NCBI RefSeq assembly: GCF_000003605.2
Contig: NW_003137831.1
Span: forward strand, 478,385-505,459
Length of the DNA stretch: 27,075 bases
Reading direction: 5' to 3'
From: Saccoglossus kowalevskii
Lineage: Eukaryota > Hemichordata > Enteropneusta > Harrimaniidae
Under the pieces are notes generated by a model that had not been told where the DNA came from, did no database searches, and worked only from the letters and a program-made list of their open reading frames with translations. Positions 1-11,704 of this stretch are shown in pieces; within the stretch, counting starts at the first letter, position 1, and the number at the start of each line of letters is the position of its first letter. A program made the position numbers and the translations under genes.

Positions 1-382
1 ATTGTACACTGGCACAGGGGCCAGAGATATTCATTGTACACTGTCACAGGGGCCAGTGATATTCATTGTACACTGGCACAGGGGCCAGTGATATTCATTG
101 TACACTGGCACAGGGGCCAGAGATATTCATGTACACTGGCACAGGGGCCAGTGATATCATTGTACACTGTCACAGGGGCCAGTGATATTCATTGTACACT
201 GTCACAGGGGCCTGTGATATTCATTGTACACTGGCACAGTGGCCTGTGATATTCATAGTATACTGGCACAGGGGCCAGTAATATTCATTGTACACCAGCA
301 CAGTGGCCTGTGATATTCATTGTACACCAGCACAGTGGCCTGTGATATTCATTGTACACCAGCACAGTGGCCTGTGATAGTC
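1..382. repeat. 32-bp minisatellite, 12 near-intact copies
   Basis: Twelve head-to-tail copies of a 32-bp unit begin at 1, 33, 65, 97, 129, 159, 191, 223, 255, 287, 319 and 351. The copy at 129 is 30 bp and the rest are 32 bp. The array is cut by the left edge of the window. Full-type units contain a perfect 7-bp inverted repeat, CACTGGC-ACAGGG-GCCAGTG, and a TGTACA palindrome. The last three copies (287-382) form a near-identical subfamily carrying CCAGCACAGTGGCCTG. The unit is not a multiple of 3, so reading frames through it cycle and encode nothing meaningful. There are no unique spacers, so it is not a CRISPR array. Confidence 0.97.
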
Positions 383-930
383 AACCTGGAAAGTGTATTG
401 TACTCTGGCACATGAACCTGTGATATTAATTTTTTTCAATATTATATTCAATGTATTTTACTGGTTGATATTAAGTCTACAATGGCACCTGGACACGTGG
501 TACTCAGTGATCACTGGCACCTGATCACTGGCAAAAGACTAGTTGTATTCAATTGACACTGTCGCGTAGACCCGTGATATTTATTGTAAACTGGCCGTAA
601 CCAGTATTTTCAATTCATTTTTGCGGATGAACCAGTGGTAATTATTGTACTCTGGCACATGGACCAGAGATGTTTATTCTACACATGCCAGGGACCAGTT
701 ATATTAAATTTATCTTGTCATATGCACCAGTGATATTCATTGTTCAGACAGGGAACCAGGTATATGGAATGTACACTGGCCGGGGTCAAGTGAGATTAAA
801 TCTACTGGTATTCTTGCAATTGGGCCTGTGCTATTGTACACCGGCCAAGACCAGTGATATTGAATATACAATTATAATAGCACGTGGACCAGTGCATTTC
901 ATTGTGCACTGATGGAGCACCAGTAATTCA
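383..930. repeat. Degenerate continuation of the 32-bp minisatellite
   Basis: Past 382 the same unit persists in decayed form. Recognisable ATTGTACTCTGGCACATG or CCAGTGATATT pieces recur near 395, 641, 720, 770, 832 and 895 at roughly the old period, with small indels and many substitutions. By about 930 nothing is recognisable. It is best read as an older edge of the same array. Confidence 0.75.
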
Positions 931-1028
931 AATGTCTTCATACTAACACTTAAACTAAAAAAAAATAACGTATTTAAATTGCGTTATTCATTATTTGGGG
1001 AAATATAACCCAATACGAGCGGAAAATA

Positions 1029-1079
1029 GACGTTATACACAGGTACAACGAGTGTCGTGAATTTGTTGTGTATAATGTC
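1029..1079. repeat. Imperfect inverted repeat (foldback)
   Basis: GACGTTATACACA at 1029-1041 pairs with TGTGTATAATGTC at 1067-1079 (12 of 13 positions), enclosing 25 nt. GTACAACGAG occurs in the loop (about 1044-1053) and again at 1091-1100, next to a partial inverted copy. The block could be a remnant of a small foldback element or a chance hairpin. No target-site duplication is evident. Confidence 0.4.
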
Positions 1080-1540
1080 TGTCTCGTGTTGTACAACGAG
1101 AGAGCGGAAAGGATTGGCGGTTTAGTCAAATGCTAATGTGGATGATGTGGACAATATATATAAACTATGCACAAGCACGTCAGTTGGGAATAAGTTACCG
1201 AGCGCAGTATGTATACACGGATAATGACAGGTGTACTGGAGCTTTCTCCGACGGGGATTTAGACGTGGTTGTACAAGGGGAAATTAAAGGATATTTGGTA
1301 TTAGGTAAACCATGGACAGGGAGAACAAAATAAGTCGTATTTGTTCTCTAGTGTACGTACATAGATTGATTTGTAATACTAGCGGTTGGATGTAAAAAGT
1401 ACGGGAAACGGAAAGCAACCCACGTGATATAGCAGTCAAGTTAAAATTGAGAGTAGATTTAATTAAATCGTTTCACGTTTTTTTTTTGTCTGGTGAATTG
1501 ATAGAACTGTATTAAGCACAAACACACGCACACATTCATG

Positions 1541-1564
1541 CATCCATCCATCCATCCATCCATC
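1541..1564. repeat. (CATC)6 microsatellite
   Basis: Six perfect CATC copies stand in otherwise unremarkable DNA. The tract is preceded by a short CA-rich stretch (about 1518-1533). Confidence 0.95.
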
Positions 1565-4500
1565 GAGACTGATTTGCCTCGTGGCGAATATGGAGTACTG
1601 CTGGCGTCTGTCAGGTGTCGTCGTTGTCAGTTTCGAAAAATGTGCTTATAGAGTATCTGTGTCTAGGTTACGTAAACGACACCCGTAATGAAACCAAGAC
1701 ACAAAACATATTCTGCTATATGAATAGCACTTAAAATTGAAAATATTTATCAAAATAAAAACCCTTATACTAGTATGTTATAATCTACAGATAATATAGA
1801 ATTCAAATTGTATAATTGGCCGAAAAGATCATTCTCCCTGTGAGAAAGAAAAAAACGCTTATGTTCGGGGCTGTTATATTCTTATTTCATGCCTCCCAGG
1901 TGATTAACATATTTTTAATTTCTAGAAATCATCACTGATTAATATAACCGAGGCGAACGTTTCTGAGCGCCGCCATCTTGATCAAGTTTCCGCGAAGCAA
2001 CGGTCCGTATCATACTAGTAAGCAGCAACGTTCAATACTTATTTCACTGGACCGCAAAATGCCCCAGATGTTTCTATTCCGAGTCTCAACCACGTATCGA
2101 ATTTGTCGAAACTGCAGGCGTGCAATAAACATATTAAAATGTTCTAGGTGGAGGGGGTCGTGGTGTTTGTTGAAAAGAAGACATTGTCATAAATGCAGAT
2201 CAAACGGTAGACAGTATTTATGTATTAGATTAAATAAGCGAAGACTGAAACATTCATTTATTTATTTACAGATAGGCAATTTGACTACTTGCCAAAAAGT
2301 ATTGTCCCCTGCACCTTTAAACAATCAATCAAACAAACAAATAATAAATACAATTTTTTTTTTGTAAATAAAATTTGAAGAACAAATTTACGCAGATTGA
2401 GCAATGCGTACATCCGTAATTTCAACTCAATTGAGTACCCAATATAGTGGGATATATCGCTACATACGTACACGTAGTGACATAGGCAGCTACCGCAGTA
2501 TCCGCAGTATGTCGTGTAAAACTGACACCCCCCCCTCCCACCATCACCACCACGAAAAGCTGAAGCCAATCCGACACAATTTCCGCCATTACTGCACAAG
2601 GAAATAGACGTGGAGTTGATTGGAAGACAGGTGGAAACACGACCCAAGGTGATCCCAACCTGTATCAATAGTCCATGCTCTGACACGAACCTCTATAAAG
2701 TAACGAGTGAAACAAACATGTTAGAAATTATAGAAAATGGTCGATTTCCTTGACGATAAGAAATAGATAAGAGATATATAAAAGTAGCAGCATGCAAGAG
2801 TCATCAAACAAGACGAGAGAGGCTCAGTAGTGCTGGTATGATGTAGCAACTCCCTGAGTGCATGCTCTATCAGCACAGCTCTTTGCTTAATACACTTCGG
2901 ATTCGAGTCTACGGAGAATTGCTAAGATGATTTCCATGTAGCGGACTCGAGAAATGACTCCAAGGACGGAATCTACATTACACTACACTAGTGAGGCAAC
3001 TCCACTTACAATGCGGCACTTTAGATATCTTCACTGTCGACACATGTAGTATAGTCTAAACGACTAGAGCGTTACTTGCAAGATAGAGAAGACATCATAA
3101 ACACTTCTCGGATAAGTCGACTCAGTTTGATGGGAGAGTCATCAAGATGGGTGAATTTTAAATTTCTAAAGTTCCCCGCACCTCTTTCTATAGTTAAAAT
3201 CCCCCCAAAATGTATTTTCAAATTGGCAAATGTCTTGAACACGTTATGATGGTGCCAGGAACCATGCAGTAAAACGTCTAATACTGCGTGGGGAGAAGAA
3301 CCGATGGCGAGGTTCAAACGCGAGCCCATAATGTTCCGGGTCCCACGGGGGGCAGTGCGGAATAGTGGGACTCTCTAAAAGTTCTCTTAAGGACTCACCA
3401 GGCCATTTTAAAGTTATAAAATTACTCGGTACATCATCGCAACATCACGTATTCAGATCTCCTTATCATTTCCCACTCATTTGAATGAGTAATGGTTGAT
3501 TTTTTGTGTGTAGCCTCGGATGCGAGGAATCTAGATTGTATTCCCTGAAGCTTTTATAACGCCACATCTGAATTAATCATGCATATTCATATATTGTTTG
3601 TTGATGGGGAGGTTGATGAATTTCATGTCACCTTTCATGTAGTTGAATTTGTTGAGACATGTAGTCGTCTGGTTTTACAAGCCTGCTTGCCAATCAGACC
3701 CCCCTACGTCATGAATAATAAATCTGACGTAATTTCCGAAAATTGGTGAGGTGTAAAACGCGCTGATAAGGAAAAGTCAAAAATTTCTGAATAGCAGTCC
3801 CCGACGACGCGACTTATCTTACTTTTACTCTCGTACATAAATAATAAATACATCATTTCCCCAGCCACGAGATATCGTTCATAAATTTGTCGTTGCGACA
3901 GGTCCGTGTACATTAACAATGCTTTGTGGCAGAGTCCCGAATGTAGTCAGAAGCACCCGAAAACTCATCTCGAACGGAGAATGGGGAAAAAAAACACTAA
4001 TATTAGTTCTGTAATGAAGTAGTTATTAGCCTCGGAATTATAAAATAGCTATCTCACAACCCCCCCTCTAAAAAAACAAGCCCATCACCCGTAATGACAT
4101 TAACACCACCCACACGGTCGCCTTATCAGCCATTCTTCATCATCGTGCAATTTGGGGGTAATTAGAAAAATAAGTTTACGATTTCAGAAAATATTTCCTC
4201 AGTATCAAGTCGTGCATTTATAACAAGTAAACTTAATCCATCCCCGAACAGATTGAGTTACGAACAAAAATCGAAATAATATCTGAGAATATCAAAATGT
4301 ACGAGGCCCATTATTTTATATGAAATAAAAAACTTCTATATACACTGATATGAAAAACGGCGACACTTGATATTGTTAAACATACGCACGGGTGAGCGAC
4401 CCTTCAAGTTCAATAAGTGCACAGCCATAATCTTTTCCGGCAATATTTCATACATACAGACGATGAGACATTGTCAGTCCGATGGTTAGAGTGAAAAATC

Positions 4501-7500
4501 GATATTCGCCATCAAACAATCTATCAGGGTCGTCTTTGTTTAAACTTAGTTGAACATCTCGATGACCCAGTCTTAATTAAGCGATAAATGAAATTAACTC
4601 GGTGCATTATTATAATCACAGTGCCTATCAGCGTTGGCTCTTCCAGGTAATGTCACAGGATCGTTATTTTAATAGAGTTTCTTCTATAATTTTTCCACCA
4701 ACATGCACAGTTTACATCACTACATTACATATACTGAGTCGAATTCACGTAAATCATGTTTTATCTTTTAAACAATCCTTTGTTCTTGGCAGGGACCCTG
4801 ACAGAAAATAAGCGCCACTGGGAAAGACCGCTGCGGTATTATTTTTATTTTAATTTCCAGTCCACGTAGGCATTAAAAAACGGTAAACATGCGATTATAA
4901 ATACCCCGCCGTGCACGACATCTCTCCATCACCTCAATATTATTTAGGCATGTTTCAATTGTTAGCGAGCACGCCGCACACAGTTAAGTCTTTTATTCTA
5001 CATCTCGTTGCCACATTGAGGCAGTTATATTGTAATAACGATTGACGCAGTTGGAGATGGGCTATAATCCAATATCGCCACTTTCTCTATTATTGTTATC
5101 ATAAATTCGGTTTCAAGCGGGATCTCGATTGGAGAGCTTTTTAAATCATACTTCGAGACAGAGGAGCATTTATTGAACGATCAGCAGGAGGACCATTGTG
5201 AGTTGCCCGCTGCTATTTTACCGCAAGCTACATTCTATATATACTCGAGTATTTTTATTGGATAATTGAAGAGCATCAAGACGAACAGAAAAAGACAGAA
5301 AGGCAAAAGAACTAGGCTCGCCATCCATACATTGTAATACGACAGTTTGTTTGAGTTGTTAAATGCTTATTTTACACCTTTTTTTCCACATTGTGTCTTT
5401 TCGCTTTATGCCGGGTAATTAGTTCCACCGCCCATGTTTGCACATCAAACACGCCAAATATTAGGGTTTTGACAAGCGGTTCTGAAAAGACCCATAGTGC
5501 TCAATCAAAACAACGTTTTCCTGCTTGTTTCTCATTGAATTGGCGTACACAAAACACGGATAGAACACACATAGAGAAGTCCCTATTGAGAAAAGAGTTA
5601 AACATGTTCTACAACATTATTACAACGTCTCGTACTTTCAATAATTCTAGGTGGTCCTGTCTGACGACTCAGCATACAATAATCACAAAGCCTCAGAGAA
5701 AATGTTAAAAAAGGAGCGCGTCTATAAGCATGCAAACGCAAACACACAAACATTTTCTGTGTCACAAACATATGCTATAGAAATGTCCCATTCCATGCTT
5801 CTAGTGGGGTGTACCGCTAACATCTGGCTGTAACAGAGGGGATTTCGTACAAGACAGTGTATCATTTTATATAACTAGAAAAATAAATGATTCGCAACAT
5901 CGCTAATTTTATTTCTTAACCTGCGAGGTACACGCGAGACATGGCTAGTAATAACCGTATTTAGACATACAATGGCTGTGACAACACCCCCTTATTCGCC
6001 AGCAAACATCAGAGTGAATTTAACGTCAAAATCATGACAAATCCCCCATCAACCCATTACTAAAATGAATGCAAACTAAATCAATTTCCCCTCTATATTA
6101 AATTATAGATACACTTTTAAAGCGACCTATCATTATGACAGTAATGCCTTAACGCTAGAAATTACCCAGTTTTCTTTGTATGTCATTATTTTATTACTTG
6201 ATCCTTAGAGATTTTCCCTATTAGAAAATAAAAGACAGCTAAAATCCCAGAGAGAGGAGAACTCTTACACTGACAAAGGTAATTTCTGAATTTGAAAAGG
6301 GTGTTTAACAGTTCCCGTGAGGGGTAGCACTACAGGTGTAAGTGTTCTGAAGAGTACGTCAAACCACAACCGAGAATCCCCATCACAGGACACGGAGCGA
6401 CAGAGCTGAGGGGATTTGCTGTGCACGGAGGCAACAGACTGGGCCAGGGATACAGTCGGCCAAAATACGAAGCGAGCGCGAAAAAGAATGGGAGAGCGGT
6501 AGAACAAAAAATGTACCCTTATTCGTCAACAAGCTGCAGCCGCGGAAATACGATTGCGGCGTCTTGGCCCGTGTGGTATACTTGACTGATACTGATGTCG
6601 TTCAGTAGCTATTTGACATGGGATTGTCTCGACACGCACGCATAGTACACTGTATACTCTGCTTAATTCAAATAAAAGCGTCCATTTTCGGAGGAAATAT
6701 TGACGCTAGAACGGAAGAGGAGCGATCCACTAAGCTTCTCTGCCCCCGGCTACAAGTTCATAGGGATGTTGCGGGCTAGGAATATATAAAAACAGTCAGA
6801 TACATCATTGGAAGGAAAAGCTTCAATCTGCTAATATTCTAAGCGTAAAGCAATACAAAGGCGTATTGAACAGGAAAAGTAATCCATCAGCCGACAAGAC
6901 AAACATATTTTACATTATACCTACATTAAGTGCTAGCATTAAAGCACTGTGAAGAAAGGGAATGCTATGACACATACAGGCCCACACAATCGATCATATT
7001 AATTTAATATCGGACAATCCAGGCAAATGGGAATGTAAATGTCATAAAACTGGACTAAATTGATTTAGTGAATCCATTGTTATTTTTCAATAGTAACAGT
7101 CAGTCATACTGAGAAGCCTGCTAACATATATTGTATTAATAGAACGGCAAATCAACTTGAATGTGCCTCGGGCGTTGCTTCTCTTCAATTCGTGTTGACA
7201 TTGCGCTTAGTCTGTGCTTGTTATTGCTGTTGTTATCGTACAGAAGACAAATAACACGACTCGACGCACGCTGCGTGTGGTATGCCCGCCCCAACTGCGG
7301 AAAAAAATAGTCTTTTGCAGGCGATTCAAACCCCCCAGTTTAAACATAACAAAGAAACAAATTGGTCGCTTATAGCAGACGTGTGTTTTCCCGCGCCGAG
7401 TAAAGGCGTGCATATCGAGTCAGTGAAGGTTGGAAAGCTGGAAATACAGAGCAAAAACAAAATGCGTCGAGAAAAAAGTAAAATAAGTAAACCGACATAT

Positions 7501-9570
7501 TACTTAGAGTTATTGTGAAAATACGAGGAAGTAAGCTTACTGGAGATCGTCAAACGCACCGTTGGATTTGTTTGACAATAAGAAAATAGTACGATCCGAT
7601 TTCACTTTCTCACTATTCAGGCATCGATTACCCTAATTTGAAATTGGCTGCATTTTTCTCCTTTCATTGGCAATCAACGATTTTTTTCTTGTTCTTCATG
7701 CAAGCGACGAGGAGGAAAAAAAATTCCGTTAATAAGCAGCTGAGATGGCTTCGATTTGTTCAGCTTGTATTGAAAGGAACATTAGCGTGATACTCACACT
7801 GTACGCGACACGGCGAAAGGAAACTCCTAATTCTATGCGTGTATGTTTACCCATCATCGAGCTGTGTTTGAAAACAGGACCCTGGTGGGAGACTTTACTG
7901 AAAGGGGGTATGTATATACACAAGAGCCGAAAAGACTGACATCGAGGTATTGATGGGCAGCTCGCTGTATTGACGATTCCTTCTAACGTAATAACAAGAC
8001 GGAAACACTCATTAATCAGCTCTGAACAGAAAGAGAACAATGAACAAAATACTGATTTGGCCCGATAAAGAAAGAAAATAACTACTTAATCCTTGCAGTT
8101 CAAATAGTAATAACAACAAAGTCAGCGTTGCTGCAACCTCGTGCAAAGTGGGCCTTGAAAGCTTTAGCACAACGGTGCATGGATCAATGGAAGCTGAGAA
8201 ACGCCATATGTATTGTTCATTAGATATACACATAATTCCTGAATTAGACCATTTACGTTATATACATGATGTTATTCAAATTACCAAGAGTCGAGGGGCT
8301 TTCAATCTTATGCGTGTATTTCTCTGTGTCATGCAGGTGTGAAGTCTTGTAACGTGTCGGCGTGCACGGACACACCTACATCAGTCACACCAGTGAAACA
8401 GTTGACGGGCCAATAAATTACCGAAAAAAACACACACATGGTTGGTGATCACGCTAGTTTACGCCTGGAGTATTACTCAGCCATCGAAATCACCAAACGA
8501 AAAACGAATTTGACAAAAAGTAGCATAGCAACGGTGAAATCAAGTCGCACGGAAATGCTAATGTTTTCAGATGTTTCAGACACCAGGCAGTACGCAGTGG
8601 GCATGCGCGGGGAATCAGTACCCAACTATATTAAACACCGTCATTTCTCATCAACTCGACATGGGTTGTCATAGAAACAAATGGGGTGTTAAATCTAAAA
8701 TCCTGTCGACGGCGACATTGATAACGAATGTAGTTACACATGTAAGCAGCGACACATTAAGAAGGGAGTGTATATTAACACGTGTTACAACATGGCGAGA
8801 TCGCAGGCAAATTTTCGTTAAGAAATAAACTAGTCCATCGCTTTATTTCATCGCAGTATCACCACCCAGCGTGAACGATGTTGTTTACTTACATACGTCA
8901 AAAAAAGCATACTGTTTGCACAACACAGAGGAAGTCATATTTCAAGCTGCGTGGCGTGAAAGAACCATTTGGCGATGAGAGCCGGGGAGCTACGTAATTT
9001 ATCGTTCTAACCTAAATTTGGACAACGTCCTGGTGTGATGAATTGAAACAAAATTACGGTGACACACGTTCGATTACACCAATAAAACTATCTTCAGGTG
9101 AGACTTCGTGAGACAATGCGACACAAAGGCGTTCGGGGTGAAGGACGCCCTCACAGCTAATATTAAATTGGATTAGAGGAGAAGCATGCACCGACAATTA
9201 TTCAACATAGGACAGTCACGTACCAACGTTTTACTCGATAAAAATAAGATTTAATCGTCTTAAATAAGAATATGGGCACATTGTTAAAATAAGTAAACAG
9301 TTATTTAATTATCCACAAACAGTTATACACTTAAAAAATAAGTTAAATATTAATATATAGTTCGTATTGACGTAAAAAGCGGAATGAATGGTGCAATGCG
9401 TACGCGAATTGACGCGCCAACGGTGTACAGCCAGGAATCGGACAGCAAACACCAAAAACTGAAATGACATATTTATGGTCGAGGGTTCCCAGTATATCAT
9501 CTCGGTACGACGTATTCAGATGTTAATGTGAAATGTACAGATAAAATCATTAGTTGCCATGACAATATTA

Positions 9571-9576
9571 TTTATT
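9571..9576 (-). terminator. Candidate CA8 polyadenylation signal AATAAA
   Basis: TTTATT on the plus strand reads AATAAA on the coding strand. It is the first canonical signal after the CA8 stop codon (about 390 nt downstream), and U-rich sequence follows in the sense direction. It would give a 3' UTR of about 400 nt. Further AATAAA-type sites lie downstream, so longer forms are possible. Confidence 0.45.
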
Positions 9577-9657
9577 TGAGTTTTTCGTCATGCGTGGCGT
9601 TGTTGTGCGAGATTGGGTATAAATCAGGGAGTTGTATCATGATGGCCGCACATCGGA

Positions 9658-9678
9658 TGACGTAATGCGTCACGTGAC
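9658..9678. promoter_or_regulatory. ATF/CRE-like plus palindromic E-box composite
   Basis: TGACGTAA (9658-9665), TGCGTCA (9666-9672) and the perfect 10-bp palindrome GTCACGTGAC (9669-9678) abut or overlap within 21 bp. The palindrome is the M-box/CLEAR-type E-box bound by MITF/TFE-family bHLH-ZIP factors. A TATAAAT lies 34 bp to the left (9618-9624). Function is inferred from motifs only. Confidence 0.35.
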
Positions 9679-9963
9679 ACCGGGTGGTTAGAGAGAAAAC
9701 GGTGATTAATTTCCGACAAAAAGAAGTCGTGTAGTACGTCTGATAAACACGGATAACCAGAAACTGTAACATGACGGCGGAGGTCCGGCGAAGGTAGTTA
9801 ACTTATCTGCGGCATACAAGTCTTCGTATACTAAAGTTGACTCAAACACACTAACTGAAGACCGGCTGATGAACGCTGACTGGCGATAGTGACAACACGT
9901 CTCGAATTGTAAGCGGGTGTGGGAAAGAGGGCTTGACAAACGGCTTCTCGAGACACATTACTA

Positions 9964-10098
9964 TCACAAAAAAGAGGCTCTGACGATTCTGTCATTGAGA
10001 GGCTGTGTTGGTCGAAAGTTATCGGCAAGGATGCCGTCATCGCCACGTGCCGGGGTCTCGCCTTTATGATGTGAGCGCAGTCTGCGGAACTCTTCCAT
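9964..10098 (-). CDS. CA8: CA8 last coding exon (exon 8)
   Basis: A minus-strand exon follows acceptor TTGCAG, starts in phase 0 and runs 44 codons to TGA. It begins [13 protein letters not shown] and contains [20 protein letters not shown]. This is the conserved C-terminal block of carbonic anhydrases (FRxxQPLxxR) in its CA8 version, and the length equals the vertebrate CA8 exon as I recall it. The last residues are ASFL. A 109-codon open frame in another register over the same DNA is only a shadow. The exon joins directly to exon 7, which ends in a complete CAG codon. Confidence 0.97.
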   Translation of the reverse strand: MEEFRRLRSHHKGETPARGDDGILADNFRPTQPLNDRIVRASFL

Positions 10099-10710
10099 CT
10101 GCAACAGCAATAATAACGTCGTTTAATAATTTGGAATGTACCAGAACAAAACTCTGTCACGAATACTGTGTTAACACACTGGAGTTACAGACAGACCACA
10201 CAAATGTGTTGTGTCTTAAAAAAAAAACTTAATTTAAAAAAAAAATTTAATTAATAAATATTCTGTTTTTGGACCAATTTTGTGCTGAAACTCAGGATGT
10301 CATAAACACCAACACAGTGTTTTAACAAGTGTTCAATGAAACAAGTCATTATAAGAATTTCAATTGATTTACATATTAGCTAGCCCATGCCACTTCAAGT
10401 TAAATATAATGGACACGGATAATAAAAAAAAGGGTAAAAGGCACTCGTATGGGATTAGTCGCACACCACACACATGAATTACGTATTTTACTCGACAGAG
10501 TGACAGGAACAACCCAACTGTTGCCTGGGAACTTGACTAGAACTACCGGGTACGTGATTGAATGTGTGCCAAAATACGAGCTTTGATACCGGTATTATTT
10601 GATTTATTTGAGACAGGTGAAAGGCGAGTGGTCGTCTGATCACGTGATTGATACCTTATGGGGGGGGGTGTTGAAAGCGTAGCTATATAATGATTATTTA
10701 TGCGGCATAC
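10099..10710 (-). other. CA8: CA8 intron 7
   Basis: This phase-0 GT-AG intron of 612 nt runs from donor CAG|GTATGC at 10710 to acceptor TTGCAG at 10099. It holds a run of nine G (10660-10668) and a CACGTG, and nothing else I can support. Confidence 0.9.
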
Positions 10711-10823
10711 CTGGGAATGTGAGATAGTGAGTGGGTAGCGAAACAGTATCCAGGTGGCTTTTTCACAGCAAGGCGGAGTGGTCAGGGAACCATTGTACGT
10801 CCAAAAATCACGCAAAGCAGGGT
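10711..10823 (-). CDS. CA8: CA8 coding exon 7
   Basis: This minus-strand exon of 113 nt follows acceptor CTTTTCCAG and ends before GTATGC. It completes a split Asp codon (G|AC) from exon 6 and then encodes [17 protein letters not shown] and [19 protein letters not shown]. This is the carbonic anhydrase core, with the [10 protein letters not shown] motif and the W-I-L-F-R strand. LTTPP keeps both Thr199 and Thr200 (CA II numbering); human CA8, as I recall it, has LTIPP, so the second Thr looks like the ancestral state. Donor and acceptor both fit consensus. Confidence 0.98.
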
Positions 10824-11182
10824 CTGGAAAAGAAAATAGTCCGGTGGCGGTATGATCACACATGTTGGAACTCATTGACATAACCCAAAAGTCAATTATC
10901 CAGTCGATAATAAAACTGATTGGACATACGAGGCAACCTAAACTTGAACTCGAGTAAGTAATAATAGTCAAATAAGTTTTGAAGTTCGTTGCAGCCATGC
11001 CAACGACGGAGTTCAGAATTAAATACGATTGTTGCATTCAACCACACTTCAAGTTCATCCTCATTATTTTCAATATTTTTTAATTATATTTGTATTCCAT
11101 TTATTAAGTTGAGCCATTTCTCCGACACCCATTGCCTTTAATATATTAACAGAGCTAGGGAGGAAACACAATACGATTTTAC
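10824..11182 (-). other. CA8: CA8 intron 6
   Basis: A 359-nt phase-1 GT-AG intron, the shortest in the gene. I see no feature inside beyond the splice sites. Confidence 0.9.
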
Positions 11183-11234
11183 CTGGCAGTAGACAGTTTG
11201 GATTAAAAGCTGCCGTGACAGTCACAGTACGACC
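11183..11234 (-). CDS. CA8: CA8 coding exon 6
   Basis: A short 52-nt minus-strand exon lies between acceptor CTGTAG and donor CCAG|GTAAAA. It encodes GRTVTVTAAFNPNCLLP plus the first base of the split Asp codon. The FNPNxLLP motif is the CA8 version of the segment leading into the catalytic-core strand. It is one residue longer than the vertebrate CA8 equivalent as I recall it. It is too short to show up as an open frame; I found it by filling the expected gap between exons 5 and 7, and its phases fit both neighbours. Confidence 0.95.
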
Positions 11235-11641
11235 CTACAGAAAAAAAGAAAGATGGGAATGAACAATAATCTTCTAAATACGGATAATGGTAAAAAAAAT
11301 AAATCGACTAATCCATTCGTAACCCCACTTTGCTGTGACAATATGCCAATATAAGTCACGTGGCTCGTATTACGCACAGCTACGGAGCCTGTTCCGATGC
11401 AGTTACTTAGCTGTACAGCGGTGAACAGAAAGCAGAGATCGCTGTCCACGGCATGTGGTTTAACGGGAACAAATATACAATTGAAACGTTTTAAAAAAAC
11501 TTTGGTTTAAATAAAAGGGAAATATATCTGTCACAAGAGATATTTGCTTTCGAAAAAAAATCGATACGTTTTTTTTTTCAATGTACTTTATTTCAAGCAA
11601 GGTGACTGAATTCTGGATGCGAAACTAAATAATGGTGTTAC
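11235..11641 (-). other. CA8: CA8 intron 5
   Basis: A 407-nt phase-0 GT-AG intron from donor AAG|GTAACA to acceptor CTGTAG. It contains a CACGTG near 11357 and A- and T-rich runs near 11555-11580. Nothing else is supportable. Confidence 0.9.
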
Positions 11642-11704
11642 CTTATATTGTACTACTTCCAAATGTTCTGTGAATGCTCGCAGTCCTTGGTGTTCACGGC
11701 CAAC
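11642..11704 (-). CDS. CA8: CA8 coding exon 5
   Basis: A 63-nt phase 0/0 minus-strand exon lies between acceptor CTCTAG and donor AAG|GTAACA. It encodes VGREHQGLRAFTEHLEVVQY followed by K. It aligns residue for residue with the vertebrate CA8 segment IGKEHxGLKAxTExLxxxQYK, with the same length and the same boundaries. It was found by filling the gap between exons 4 and 6. Confidence 0.96.

Larger units (their letters stand above)
931..9550. other. Intergenic or downstream region without a recognised gene
   Basis: This stretch lies beyond the predicted 3' end of CA8. Open frames here are 60-133 codons, overlap on both strands, often lack a real ATG and match no family I recognise. Examples are 1978-2367 on plus, 2285-2686 on minus, 3072-3329 on minus and 7282-7518 on plus. 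I see no convincing exon chain, tRNA or rRNA. Apart from the foldback and simple repeats listed separately, I see nothing I can support. Confidence 0.6.
9550..9963 (-). other. CA8: Predicted CA8 3' untranslated region
   Basis: This is the stretch between the CA8 stop codon and just past the first AATAAA. No further CA8 coding sequence is expected, because the C-terminal exon ends at the family's usual C-terminus. It contains a compact group of transcription-factor-like palindromes (9658-9678), which is odd for a 3' UTR. The 3' boundary is inferred only from the signal. Confidence 0.45.

Noticed and set aside
34-249. 71-codon open frame with repeated HWHRGQ/CTLAQGP motifs
   Set aside because: It is a read-through of the 32-bp minisatellite. 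The period is not a multiple of three and the frame depends on one indel, so it is not a gene.
1-382. CRISPR-like array
   Set aside because: The units are directly contiguous with no unique spacers, and the DNA is eukaryotic.
1978-2367. 129-codon plus-strand frame with Cys/His pairs (CHKC...)
   Set aside because: It begins at TTG rather than ATG, the Cys/His spacing fits no zinc-finger type I know, and the end is low-complexity. It is likely chance.
2821-2912. tRNA-derived SINE or tRNA gene
   Set aside because: GGCTCAGTAGTGCTGG and GGATTCGAGTCT resemble A and B boxes, but their spacing (about 78 nt) is too wide, and no cloverleaf or SINE tail is visible.
3072-3329. 85-codon minus-strand frame with His-rich segment
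   Set aside because: No recognised family, no splice context and no conserved motif. Kept as background.
9831-10160. 109-codon minus-strand frame
   Set aside because: It is an out-of-frame shadow over CA8 exon 8. The homologous frame with acceptor and stop is unambiguous.
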